Part shown: piece after piece, positions 27,094 to 35,394 of the stretch
How the letters are laid out: every line of letters begins with the position of its first letter
How positions within the stretch are numbered: the stretch's first letter is position 1
From: M0108 sp044228695
GTDB taxonomy: Bacteria; Pseudomonadota; Gammaproteobacteria; Chromatiales; Chromatiaceae
Length of the DNA stretch: 37,828 nucleotides
Direction of reading: 5' to 3'
Assembly: GCA_044228695.1 (NCBI GenBank)
Contig: JBGAUK010000024.1
Span: forward strand, 1 to 37,828
Position numbers and translations under genes: made by a program
Notes under the pieces: generated by a model
Databases searched by the model: none
What the model saw: the letters and a program-made list of their open reading frames with translations, nothing else
What the model was told of the DNA's origin: nothing

Positions 27094-28184
27094 GCCGGCA
27101 GGGCCGGCCCCAACTCACCCCAGCAGAGGCTGACGCCGCAGCCGGGGGTGTCGTAAAGGTCGATGCGGTCCAGTTGAGGGAGCACGGTGGCGATCTCGCC
27201 GCGCATCCAGTGCGCCAGGCTGGCGGGGTCGGGGTCCGCCAGCCCGGGGATCTCGTCGAGCCGGTGGTGGTCGAGGCGGCGGTAGACCGGCTGAAAGAGG
27301 GCCTTGACGTCGCCGTAGTCCACCGTCCAGCCGAGGACCTGGTCGAGGGGGGAGGTCAGATGCAAACGCAGCAGGTAGCTGTGGCCGTGCAGACGCCGGC
27401 GGTTGTCGCCCTGCGGGGCGCGGGCCAGACGCAGGGCGCCCTCAAAGCGCAGTTCCTTCCAGATGCGGTAGTGCTCCCCGTCGAAGTGGCAGCCGGCGGT
27501 GGCGGTCTCGTAAACGCTGACCCAGGAGAGGGCCGGCAGGGTGGGCCGGAGGCGGTCCCACAGCCAGTGGGCGAGCAGCTCGCTGGTGGGGTTGGCCAGG
27601 CCGGGGATATCGTTGAGACAGGCGTGGTGGAGTTCGGCCTGGAGGGGCGCCCAGCGGTGGGCCAGGTCGTCGAAGTCCAGACCCATGTCCTGGCCCGCCA
27701 GGTCCTGGTCGGCGTGGAGGATGACCTCGAAGCCGTGGCCGTGCATGCGCCCGCAGGGGTGGCCCCGGGGGACGTGGGGCAGCCGGTGGGCGGCCTCGAA
27801 GCGGAAGCGGTGCCAGAGGTGGCAGTGATCGGCGCCATCCAGCTCCGCCCCTTCGTCGCGGGTGCTCTGGACGCCCACGCTGGTGAGGCCGGGTACCGCG
27901 AGCCGGTCGCGCAGCCAGCGGGCGAGGTTTTCGTCGGTGGGCACGGGGAGCTGGTCGTTGAGGTAGCGGTAGTCGAGTCCGGCGACCGCCCTGGTCAGGG
28001 CTGACGCCAGGGCGCCGCCCTCGCCCCCGGGGAAGGGCGCCCATCCGCTGGGCAGGGCGGCCCGGACCCGGGCCAGGAAGCTGTGACCGTGGAGGCGCCG
28101 GGAGCGGTGCCCGGCGGGCAGGATCGCGACCTGGCGGGCGGCCTCGAAGGGGGCAGTGGCCAGGTAGTGGAGTGGCGCGCTCAT
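27090..28184 (-). CDS. queD: Three-domain 6-carboxytetrahydropterin synthase-like protein
   Basis: QueD converts dihydroneopterin triphosphate to 6-carboxytetrahydropterin; normal proteins have about 120 residues and one domain. This one has 364 (start 28184, GAGGTGA just upstream) and three QueD-like units. Unit 2 (about 122-237) is closest to E. coli QueD: FEAAHRLPHVPRGHPCGRMH with zinc ligands H133, H148, H150, Cys C144 and ET at 226, but its LDH is changed to LHH. Unit 3 (about 242-355) keeps LDHH (304-307) but lacks the first His and the Cys. Unit 1 (about 5-118) keeps HGH and LDYRYLND only. The gene lies 1 bp after queC and overlaps queE, so a role in the same pathway is likely. Confidence 0.9.
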   Translation of the reverse strand: MSAPLHYLATAPFEAARQVAILPAGHRSRRLHGHSFLARVRAALPSGWAPFPGGEGGALASALTRAVAGLDYRYLNDQLPVPTDENLARWLRDRLAVPGLTSVGVQSTRDEGAELDGADHCHLWHRFRFEAAHRLPHVPRGHPCGRMHGHGFEVILHADQDLAGQDMGLDFDDLAHRWAPLQAELHHACLNDIPGLANPTSELLAHWLWDRLRPTLPALSWVSVYETATAGCHFDGEHYRIWKELRFEGALRLARAPQGDNRRRLHGHSYLLRLHLTSPLDQVLGWTVDYGDVKALFQPVYRRLDHHRLDEIPGLADPDPASLAHWMRGEIATVLPQLDRIDLYDTPGCGVSLCWGELGPALPA

Positions 28185-28185
28185 C

Positions 28186-28890
28186 TCAATCACCTCGGAC
28201 CTGGCCATGCCGGATGAGCAGGGGATCCGGGACCCCGGCCTCGCGGAAGCCCTTGGCCCGCAGTTGGCAGGAGTCGCACTGGCCACAGGGCTGGCCCGCC
28301 GCGCCGGGGTCGTAGCAACTGCTGGTGAGGCCGTAGTCGATGCCGAGGGCCAGACCCCGTTGGATGATCTGGCCCTTGGTCAGGGCGATCAGGGGGGCGT
28401 GGATGCGTAGCTGCTGGCGCCCCTCGACCCCGGCGGCGGTGGCCAGATTGGCCATCCGCTCGTAAGCGGCCAGGTACTCGGGCCGGCAGTCCGGGTAGCC
28501 GGAATAGTCCAGAGCGTTGACGCCGATGAAAAGGTCGCTGGCCCCCAGGACCTCGGCCCAGGCCAAAGCAAAGGACAGGAAGATGGTATTGCGGGCGGGG
28601 ACGTAGGTGATGGGGATGCCCGCCGCCATCGTCGCCAGCGGTTGGTGCTTGGGCACCGGGATGTCCGCCGTCAGGGCGGAGCCGCCAAAGCGGCGCAGGT
28701 CGATGTCGGCGATGAGGTGCTCGGCCACGCCCATGACCGAGGCGACCCGCTGGGCGGATTCCAGTTCGACTAAATGCCGCTGCCCATAACGAAAGGACAG
28801 GGCATAGGGGGTGAAGCCCTCGGCCTGGGCGATGGCCAGGGTCGTGGTCGAATCCAGGCCGCCACTTAAGAGTACGACTGCGGGGGGCAT
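28186..28890 (-). CDS. queC: 7-cyano-7-deazaguanine synthase QueC
   Basis: ATP-dependent enzyme that converts 7-carboxy-7-deazaguanine to preQ0. The 234-residue protein begins MPPAVVLLSGGLDSTTTLAI with the PP-loop SGGLDSTT; the zinc-binding cysteines near the end are in SSCYDPGAAGQPCGQCDSC. RYGQRHLVEL and YVPARNTIFLSFALAWAE are further family motifs. It is the first gene of the queC-queD-queE set; an AGGA lies about 11 bases before the start. No preQ1 riboswitch is recognisable upstream. Confidence 0.96.
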   Translation of the reverse strand: MPPAVVLLSGGLDSTTTLAIAQAEGFTPYALSFRYGQRHLVELESAQRVASVMGVAEHLIADIDLRRFGGSALTADIPVPKHQPLATMAAGIPITYVPARNTIFLSFALAWAEVLGASDLFIGVNALDYSGYPDCRPEYLAAYERMANLATAAGVEGRQQLRIHAPLIALTKGQIIQRGLALGIDYGLTSSCYDPGAAGQPCGQCDSCQLRAKGFREAGVPDPLLIRHGQVRGD

Positions 28891-29177
28891 GAGGGGGTTT
28901 TCCTAAGGTACGCGGCCAAACTGGAGGTGCGGGGCCGGAAATTTGAGCATGGCCTGGCGCGCCGCGCAGGGGCCGGTTTAGTTTTCGGCGAGTTTAGGGG
29001 CGGAAGGGGCGACGGGCAAGGCGCGGAGCCCTCCGGATCTGGATACTCGCCGAGGCCCGGGATGTCCGCCGTGTCACAGCCGGCGGCCCGTCGGCGGTTG
29101 GCCATTCATGCCGGAGCCCGATCCGTGACGGACTCACCTGAATAGGCTTGCGGGCTAGGGGCTTCGGGATGGCATGC
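28891..29177. other. Gap between queC and the efflux operon
   Basis: Divergent intergenic stretch of 287 bp before the efflux promoter. It holds the queC ribosome site and presumably its promoter, which I could not place. An open frame from 29105 to 28866 on the minus strand would overlap queC, has low-complexity Pro/Arg content and no support, so it is left out. Confidence 0.4.
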
Positions 29178-29207
29178 TTGCCGCCAATCCCAAGCCTGCG
29201 ATATAAT
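29178..29207 (+). promoter_or_regulatory. Sigma-70 promoter of the efflux operon
   Basis: TTGCCG (29178-29183) and a perfect TATAAT (29202-29207) are separated by 18 bases, 70 bp before the DUF1656 gene. Local DNA around the -10 is AT-rich in an otherwise GC-rich region. Confidence 0.75.
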
Positions 29208-29213
29208 CAATTT

Positions 29214-29228
29214 ATGATGTAACATCAT
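29214..29228. promoter_or_regulatory. Palindrome at the transcription start of the efflux operon
   Basis: ATGATG-TAA-CATCAT is a perfect 6-bp inverted repeat beginning 7 bases after the -10, covering the expected start site. A repressor bound here would block transcription. No regulator gene is adjacent; the family that binds it is unknown. Confidence 0.6.
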
Positions 29229-29277
29229 CATTTTATGGGTCGTTCGACCTGGTTCCCCCTCTGCCGCGAAGCCGCTC

Positions 29278-29496
29278 ATGGACAAGGCCCCGATCGTCGC
29301 ATTCGTCGGCTCTTACTTTCCTGCCTGGATCCCCAGTATCTTGCTCGGCATCCTCTGTGGCTTAATGGCCTACCGCCTCTTGTCGCAATTCGCCTTTGCC
29401 CGCGAGATTCCGCTGCCGGGCCTCTTCTATACCCTGCTGAGTGGTCTCGCCTCGATGAGCATCTGGCTGTTCCTGTTTGCCCATTCCGGCGCCTGA
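29278..29496 (+). CDS. DUF1656 small membrane protein (AaeX-like)
   Basis: A 72-residue protein with two membrane segments (about IPSILLGILCGLMAYRLL and FYTLLSGLASMSIWLFLF). It belongs to DUF1656, like AaeX, which accompanies HlyD-type adaptors and FUSC pumps; its own role is unknown. First gene of the efflux operon, with a 33-bp gap to the adaptor gene. No strong ribosome site is seen, and the ATG at 29278 is the only suitable start. Confidence 0.88.
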   Translation: MDKAPIVAFVGSYFPAWIPSILLGILCGLMAYRLLSQFAFAREIPLPGLFYTLLSGLASMSIWLFLFAHSGA

Positions 29497-29529
29497 CATG
29501 ATCCCAGCATTGTCAGACCGCGGGAGCGG

Positions 29530-30636
29530 ATGGCCGAGTCCCATCCGCCGCGATCGCCCGGGCCGCCGGTCCCAGACACCCGCCACCAGACAGACGGCCA
29601 GCCTGTGAAACCGCCTTATCTTGGCCGTCTCCTTTTTGTCGTTGTCGCCCTGGCTACCCTTGCCGTCGCTTATCGGTTGGTGGCGACCCTCGCTCTCTCG
29701 CCCCGCACATACGACGCCGCCATCGATGCCGACCTGGTCCCCATCTCCTCACCCGTGCCCGGGCGACTGATCGAACTGGCGGTCACTGATAATCAAAAGG
29801 TCACCGCCGGGGACTTGCTGTTTCGCATCGACCCGGAGACCTATCGGCTGGAATTGGGCCAAGCCGAGGCCGAGCTAGCGGTGGTCGAGGCCACCCTCGC
29901 CGACCAGCGGCGCCTGCGGGAAGCGGAGCGGGCCAATGCCACCGTGGCGCAAGACCAGGTGCGGCGCGCCCAGTCTAATCTGGATCTGGCAAGACGCACG
30001 GCCGAACGTTTAGGGCCCATGGAATCGCAGGCTTATATCTCGCGGCAAACCCTGGACGAGGCGCGCACGGCGGTCCGGGACGCGGAGATCAGCTGGCAAC
30101 AAGCCCTGGGTGCCGCCCAGGCGGCGGAAAACCAGGTGCAGTCCACCCAGGCCCTGGAGGCACAGGTGATGGCCAATCGTGCCCAGGTCGCGATCGCGAG
30201 CCGGGCGCTCGCCCAGACCGAGGTGCGCGCCCCGGTCACCGGCCGGATCGTCGGGCTCAAGAACGCGGCCGGCGGTTTCGTGCTCCCTGGCCAATCCCTG
30301 TTTTCGCTCATCGACACGGCCACCTGGTGCGCCACCGGCCTCTTCCGGGAGACGGACCTCACCGCCATGCGGGAGGGGGACCCGGCGGATGTCTTCGTCA
30401 TGATCGACAAGAACATCCGCATCCCCGGCACCCTGGAGAGCATCGGCTGGGGCATCATTTCCGAGGATGAGATCACGGCCCTGGGCAACCTCCCCTACGT
30501 GGCCCGCTCCTTGAATTGGGTCCGGGTCGCGGCGCGCTTCCCGGTGCGCATCCGGCTCCAAACACCGCCCGAGGACTTGATGCGTATCGGCGCCTCGGCG
30601 GTCGTGATCCTGCATGAACAGCGCCGTCGCGACTGA
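29530..30636 (+). CDS. HlyD-family efflux adaptor protein
   Basis: Periplasmic adaptor (368 residues) linking an inner-membrane pump to an outer-membrane channel; nearest known relatives are AaeA, MdtN and EmrA. One membrane anchor at about residues 31-54 (LGRLLFVVVALATLAVAYRL), then a biotinyl/lipoyl half (ISSPVPGRLIELAVTDNQKV), a long coiled hairpin (about 105-225) and the second half (VRAPVTGRIVGLKNAAGGFV), followed by a beta-barrel domain. The last 23 bp overlap the FUSC gene. Substrate cannot be told from the sequence. A GTG 25 codons in is an alternative start. Confidence 0.93.
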   Translation: MAESHPPRSPGPPVPDTRHQTDGQPVKPPYLGRLLFVVVALATLAVAYRLVATLALSPRTYDAAIDADLVPISSPVPGRLIELAVTDNQKVTAGDLLFRIDPETYRLELGQAEAELAVVEATLADQRRLREAERANATVAQDQVRRAQSNLDLARRTAERLGPMESQAYISRQTLDEARTAVRDAEISWQQALGAAQAAENQVQSTQALEAQVMANRAQVAIASRALAQTEVRAPVTGRIVGLKNAAGGFVLPGQSLFSLIDTATWCATGLFRETDLTAMREGDPADVFVMIDKNIRIPGTLESIGWGIISEDEITALGNLPYVARSLNWVRVAARFPVRIRLQTPPEDLMRIGASAVVILHEQRRRD

Positions 30637-32740
30637 CGCCGGCGGCCCCGGTGTGCTCTTCTCGGACTGGGACCAGTGGCTCCGGACCGAGTTGGCGCCG
30701 ACCCCCGGACGCCTCGGCCAGGCGCTGCGCATCACCATTCTGTGCGTCGCCACGGTCGTGGTCTGCATGGCCTGGCAAATCCCGGAGGCCGCCCTGGCCG
30801 CCTTCCTGATCTTCTTCGCGAGCAAGGACGATGCCGGCTCCAGCGCCATCGAGGGCTTCGCCCTGATCCTGGTCGTGATCCTCGCCATCAGCCTGGCCCT
30901 CGTCATCACCGCCATGACCGCCGGGGACCCTCTGGTGCGGTTGCTGACCATGGCTGGCCTGGTGTTTGGGGGCGTCTTCCTCTCCCGCACCACCCCATCG
31001 GGCCCCCTCGCCAATTCCCTGGCCATGGTCTTCGCCATGGCCCTCACCGCCCCGGACCTGGTCGGCTACCCGGACCTGATCACCCACGCTTTTCTGTGGA
31101 TGATCCCCACGGTTCTGGTACCCATGGGGCTCTTGATCCTGCTCAACCTGGTGGCGGGTCGCAGCCCGGCGCGACTCTATCGCGATACCCTGCGGCGGCG
31201 TTTCACGGCCGCCAGCGACCTTCTCCAAGCGCCGGGCCGGGACCAACACCAGGCGCTACTGGCAATCCTACGCAACGGCGACAGCGATACGGCCACCTAC
31301 AACCAGATGGTCAGGCGGCTAAACCTCTTGTCCGAGGTGCAACTGGGGTATCTGGAGGCGCTGGAAAGGCTCTCGACCCGGCTGCTGATGGCCCTGGCGG
31401 CCCTCCCAACCGCCGCCTTGGCGGGCGGACCGGCATGGGGTGAACAGCGGCTGGCCCTACTGGCTACCCTCATCCGCCAGCTTGAGAGCGGCGGCCTGCC
31501 GGTCCCTACTGCGTCAGGGGGGACATCATGCCCGTCTACGGCCTCGACTGCCTCAGCAGCCGCATCCCCGCTGGTCGCCCTAGACTCGTCCCCGGCCCTG
31601 GGCGAGATTGACCGGGTGCTGGACGCCCTGGCCGCGATATGCCAAGGAGACGCCAAGGTCATCGCGGCCAGCCGGGGCGAGGTGCCGCCGCCCACACCCA
31701 CCGCCTTCCTGGTCGCAGATGCCTGGACCAACCCTGAATATGCCCGCTTCGCCTTCAAGACCAGCCTCGCGGTCATGCTGTGCTACCTCTTCTACATCAG
31801 CCTCGACTGGCCAGGCATCCATACCTGCGTCATTACCTGTTTTTACGTCGCCCTGAGTTCGGTTGCCGAAACCCTGCATAAGCTCAGCCTGCGGCTGATG
31901 GGCTGTCTGATCGGGGCCTTGCTCAGCTATGGCGTCATCCTCTATGCCTTCCCCCACATCCAGTCCATCGATGGCCTCATCCTGGTGATCGCGCCCGTCA
32001 CCTTCGCCTCGGCCTGGATCTACCTTGGCAGCGAACGCTCTTCCTATCTCGGTCTGCAAGTGGCGCTTTGTTTCTATCTGGCGACCCTGCACGACTTCGG
32101 ACCCGCCTTCGATCTCGGCATCCCGACGGAGCGGCTCATCGGTATCCTGGTGGGCAATCTCGCCATTGCCGGCATCTTTATCGCCCTCTGGCCGGTGAGC
32201 GCGGAAGGCAGTATTCGCCAGCATTTTCGCGCCGCCCTGGTGAAGATGGGTGAACTCCTCAAGGGGCCCTCGGAACCCGCCGCGGTAGCCCGTCTCGACG
32301 ATCGCGTGAACACCGAACTGACCGCCGCCGGCGCCGGCCTGGAGCTGTTGATCTTCGAACCTACCCAGATCCGGCCCCAAGGGGAACGGCGGGCGGCGGC
32401 ACTGAAGCTCATGAGCCTCTGCGAGGACCTTCACCTGACCGTCGCGCTGCTGGCCCAGCAGCGCCTGTCCGCGACGGCGCTCCCCACCCCTGTCGCGGCG
32501 CGGGTGCGGCACGAGGATGGGGTACGTGCCCAGGCCATCCAGGCCTTTTTGGACCGGCGGCCCACCCCCTGTGCCGACCCAGCCGGAAGCGGCCCGGCGC
32601 CCCAACCCGGGGCAGCAGTGGTCAGCGCCAGGGGAGAGGACCCCCGGTTGAGCGCATTTCTCAAGGAGCGGGCCCGGCTTTACCGCCAATTTGATGACCA
32701 GTTCGCGGTGATGGGCCTGGAGGCCACCCATGCCCGGTGA
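30614..32740 (+). CDS. FUSC-family inner membrane efflux protein
   Basis: A 708-residue relative of AaeB and MdtO (fusaric acid resistance family), which export aromatic acids or related compounds. Two sets of membrane segments, at about residues 35-180 and 385-535 (for example FASAWIYLGSERSSYLGL, LIGILVGNLAIAGIFIAL), are separated by a soluble part containing a Ser/Thr/Ala linker (about 300-320); the C-terminus is a soluble helical domain. The gene overlaps the adaptor gene by 23 bp and the outer membrane gene by 11 bp, so the three form a translationally linked tripartite system resembling mdtNOP. Confidence 0.92.
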   Translation: MNSAVATDAGGPGVLFSDWDQWLRTELAPTPGRLGQALRITILCVATVVVCMAWQIPEAALAAFLIFFASKDDAGSSAIEGFALILVVILAISLALVITAMTAGDPLVRLLTMAGLVFGGVFLSRTTPSGPLANSLAMVFAMALTAPDLVGYPDLITHAFLWMIPTVLVPMGLLILLNLVAGRSPARLYRDTLRRRFTAASDLLQAPGRDQHQALLAILRNGDSDTATYNQMVRRLNLLSEVQLGYLEALERLSTRLLMALAALPTAALAGGPAWGEQRLALLATLIRQLESGGLPVPTASGGTSCPSTASTASAAASPLVALDSSPALGEIDRVLDALAAICQGDAKVIAASRGEVPPPTPTAFLVADAWTNPEYARFAFKTSLAVMLCYLFYISLDWPGIHTCVITCFYVALSSVAETLHKLSLRLMGCLIGALLSYGVILYAFPHIQSIDGLILVIAPVTFASAWIYLGSERSSYLGLQVALCFYLATLHDFGPAFDLGIPTERLIGILVGNLAIAGIFIALWPVSAEGSIRQHFRAALVKMGELLKGPSEPAAVARLDDRVNTELTAAGAGLELLIFEPTQIRPQGERRAAALKLMSLCEDLHLTVALLAQQRLSATALPTPVAARVRHEDGVRAQAIQAFLDRRPTPCADPAGSGPAPQPGAAVVSARGEDPRLSAFLKERARLYRQFDDQFAVMGLEATHAR

Positions 32741-34418
32741 GGGGCCTCGCCTAGCCCGCCTGGCCGTGCCGCACCTGGCGGCCCTCCTCTCGGTCTTGTG
32801 CGCTGGCTGCGGCGGCGATCCGGTGATGGGACCCAGCGTGGCCCCGCATCAACCCTGGAACCCGCCGGAATCCCTGCGCACCCAGGTCACGACAAGCCTG
32901 GCCCAGTATGGCCAGCCTCCGCCCCGGGGTTCCCTGCCCGCGAGCCCGAGCCCTGGGGAGCAGGCACAGCCTTTGCCCGCGGCGGGAATAGTGCCGTCCA
33001 GTTCCCTACCCGTGGGCCCTGGGGAGCAGGCACCCTCCCCCGATAACAGCCAGATGCCTGTTACCCCCGGGCGAATCGGGAGCGGGAGCGATGCCTCGGC
33101 ACCCCTCGACCCGGAGCACCCCTACGAACTCTGGGAACTCATCGACCTGGCCCAGCGGCGTAACCCGGCCACCCGGGTAGCCTGGGAGGAGGCGCGCCAA
33201 GCGGCATTGGCGACCGGGGTGGCACGCGCCACGCTGCTCCCACGACTCGCGGCGAGCGTCGTCGGCGGCTATCAGCGGCTGTCGACACCGGTAACGCTAC
33301 CCTTGGTCGGTACCCAAACCCTGACGACCGATGTCCAAGGCGTCATGCCGATCCTGACGGTCGAGTGGCTCTTGTTCGACTTCGGCGAACGAGAAGCCAT
33401 GATCGAGGCCTCCCGCCATCTCACGACGATCGCCAACGTCAAGTTCAACCAGATTCACCAGCAGCTCGTTTTCGATGTCACGCGCGCCTTCAATGCCCTC
33501 GCAGCGGCGGCGCGCAAGGAAACCGCCAGCGGCCGCGCCCTGGCCGCCGCCCGCCTGATCCTGGCGGCCGCCGAAACGCGGGAACAGCGGGGCGTGGGCA
33601 CCCGCATCGAGATCGCCCAGGCGCGCCAACAGCTCGCTCAGGCCGAACTATCGCTCGTGCAAACACAAGGCGCGGCCGCCATCGCCCAAGTCGCCCTGAA
33701 CGCCGCCCTGGGCAAGCCCCCGGGCACCCAGCTCCGCATCCAAAATGACCGCGCAGCCTTGCCCAGGATGGCTAGCGAAAACCTGGATCAGGTGATCGCG
33801 GCAACCCTGGCGGGGCGTCCCGACATTATCACCAGCGTGGCCCGACTCAAAGCCGCCGAGGCCGAGGCGGGGGCGGTCAGTGCCGGCTTTATGCCCAAGG
33901 TTGGCCTCATCGCCGGCCTGACCACCATCAACAACCAATTCAGTATCAATAACGGCAGCGCCCTGGGCACGCCCCTGGACCAGACCGGCATTCTCCTGGG
34001 CATGACCCTCCCCCTCTACGATGGCGGTCTGCGCGACAGCCGGGCGGGCGGCGCCCGCTCGCGGGTCCTGGCCGCCCAAGCCGCCGTGGCCCTTGCCCAC
34101 GATGCGGCGGCCCTGGAAATAGCCACGGCTTACGAGGCCTTGCGCACCAGTCTGGCCGCCTGCCAGGCGGCGGAGGCCTTGGTCGCCGCGGCAAAAGTCA
34201 CCGCGGATGCGGGTCGTAAGGGCCTTGAGGCCGGCCTGGGTACCTTGACCGACGCCATCGCTGCCGAAAAAGGGCTGTTGGATGCGGAAGTGGTGCTTGC
34301 CGAGGCGCGTCAGACCGCTTTCGATGCGGCCGCTGGCCTGGCCTTCGTCACCGCGGCCTTACCGGCGGAAGGCGGAACGGGCGCCGCTGATTGCGGCAAG
34401 CGGAGTTGCAGCCCGTAA
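32730..34418 (+). CDS. TolC-type outer membrane efflux protein
   Basis: Outer membrane factor (562 residues) for the adaptor and pump encoded just upstream; GGAGG lies 6 bases before the ATG. Signal peptide with a possible lipoprotein cysteine at ALLSVLCAGC (the -3 residue is Cys, so not a canonical lipobox). Residues about 35-130 are a Pro/Ser/Gly-rich linker not found in TolC. The OEP domain follows (LWELIDLAQRRNPATRVAWE onward) as two helical-hairpin repeats with a strand-rich part around GLTTINNQFSINNGSALGTP. MdtP is the closest known counterpart by context. Confidence 0.9.
   Translation: MPGEGPRLARLAVPHLAALLSVLCAGCGGDPVMGPSVAPHQPWNPPESLRTQVTTSLAQYGQPPPRGSLPASPSPGEQAQPLPAAGIVPSSSLPVGPGEQAPSPDNSQMPVTPGRIGSGSDASAPLDPEHPYELWELIDLAQRRNPATRVAWEEARQAALATGVARATLLPRLAASVVGGYQRLSTPVTLPLVGTQTLTTDVQGVMPILTVEWLLFDFGEREAMIEASRHLTTIANVKFNQIHQQLVFDVTRAFNALAAAARKETASGRALAAARLILAAAETREQRGVGTRIEIAQARQQLAQAELSLVQTQGAAAIAQVALNAALGKPPGTQLRIQNDRAALPRMASENLDQVIAATLAGRPDIITSVARLKAAEAEAGAVSAGFMPKVGLIAGLTTINNQFSINNGSALGTPLDQTGILLGMTLPLYDGGLRDSRAGGARSRVLAAQAAVALAHDAAALEIATAYEALRTSLAACQAAEALVAAAKVTADAGRKGLEAGLGTLTDAIAAEKGLLDAEVVLAEARQTAFDAAAGLAFVTAALPAEGGTGAADCGKRSCSP
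32930..33033 (+). repeat. Direct repeat in the linker of the outer membrane protein gene
   Basis: CCCTGGGGAGCAGGCAC occurs at 32951-32967 and 33017-33033, 66 bp (22 codons) apart, each preceded by GTTCCCT and CCCG with a 6-base indel between copies. This looks like an in-frame tandem duplication that lengthened the Pro-rich linker. Confidence 0.6.
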
Positions 34419-34454
34419 TGATATGGCTGGTGGGCACAGGCGGCGGGGAATGCA

Positions 34455-34490
34455 CCTGGAAGTTACGCCCCAGTGGGCGTCCCATCCAGG
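34455..34490. terminator. Two-tier perfect hairpin between convergent genes
   Basis: CCTGGA (34455-34460) pairs with TCCAGG (34485-34490) and, after a symmetric 4-base internal loop, ACGCCC (34465-34470) pairs with GGGCGT (34475-34480) around CAGT. It fills the short gap between the outer membrane gene and the convergent repeat-protein gene. No T-run follows, so termination is inferred from position only. Confidence 0.45.
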
Positions 34491-34498
34491 CGTGAACA

Positions 34499-35176
34499 TC
34501 AGCGGTCGCTGGTCAGAATCGGCAGGCCGAACATGGAAGATAGCGGCGCGGGCTTTTCAGACAGCAACGGCAGACCAAAGCTTGATGACTTGGGTGTGGG
34601 CTGCTGTGACAACAGCGACAGCCCGAAGCTGGCCTTCCAGGGGGTGGTCTTACTCGCAAGGGTCTTGAGGTGAAAGAGGGAGGAAAGAGGGGTGATCTTC
34701 TCGCTCAACAGATTGAATCCAAACGAGCGGTCGAACATGGTGCTGGTCGCAAGTGGCTCAAGACCCAGCAACTCCGAAATCGGCGCCGGATGACATGACA
34801 GCAGCGGCAGGCCCAAGGCCGCGGACAGGGGTGTGTACTTGTCGCCGTCGGCCCAGGTCCGCGGCAGCGGCAGGAGGTCGGTATCGACGGGGCGGCAACT
34901 CTCCAGGATGTTGAGCGCCAGGAGGCCGTAGCCAAAGCCCACACGAATCATGACGAGCGAGCGCCCGCTCTCCAGGCCTTGGGCATAGATACGGGCGTCA
35001 TAGCTCTCCATGAAACCAGCCTGGATCGCGGTAGCGAGGTTCTCAACCGATCCTGCTTCACGGTTGGAGTCGGGCGTCACCAAGAAGATGGTATCTTCGG
35101 GGAAACCCTCTTTCTTGAGTTTCTTAACAGCGTCCCGTGCCGCCAGTTCGGTCTCGTACAGCCTTGCATAGATCAT
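34499..35176 (-). CDS. Unrecognised protein with seven 16-residue repeats
   Basis: 225 residues from the ATG at 35176 (GGAG six bases before; a TTG four codons earlier is less likely). The N-terminal part, MIYARLYETELAARDAVKKL then EGFPEDTIFLVTPDS, looks like a small alpha/beta domain resembling YflT-type stress proteins (weak likeness). Residues 114-225 are seven tandem units of about 16 residues with consensus P-x-P-L-S-S-x-F-G-L-P-L-L-S-x-K; the Gly-Leu (or equivalent) falls at 122, 138, 153, 169, 185, 201 and 217. No signal peptide or membrane span is evident. I do not recognise the family, and no function can be assigned. Confidence 0.8.
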   Translation of the reverse strand: MIYARLYETELAARDAVKKLKKEGFPEDTIFLVTPDSNREAGSVENLATAIQAGFMESYDARIYAQGLESGRSLVMIRVGFGYGLLALNILESCRPVDTDLLPLPRTWADGDKYTPLSAALGLPLLSCHPAPISELLGLEPLATSTMFDRSFGFNLLSEKITPLSSLFHLKTLASKTTPWKASFGLSLLSQQPTPKSSSFGLPLLSEKPAPLSSMFGLPILTSDR

Positions 35177-35394
35177 GTGGGTCTCCAAAGAGGTTGCGGG
35201 AGATATTGGCGTAGCGCAGGGGGCTATTACGCCGACGCCGATTAACGACCATCCCCTACTAGATTACTCTTCGCGACAGGCCCAATAAAGCCTGAAGCCC
35301 TGGTCCAACGCCATGTTGGAATCATTGCTAGCCGCCCAACAGCTCCAGCGGGCGGCAAGGATGATGTTCCCAGCAAATACCAGGGTCGAGGGGA

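Noticed and set aside
28866..29105. Small minus-strand open frame upstream of queC
   Set aside because: It overlaps the queC start in another frame, is low-complexity, and has no ribosome site.
28891..29177. preQ1 riboswitch upstream of queC
   Set aside because: I looked on the minus strand for the small H-type pseudoknot with an A-rich tail near the ribosome site and found none.
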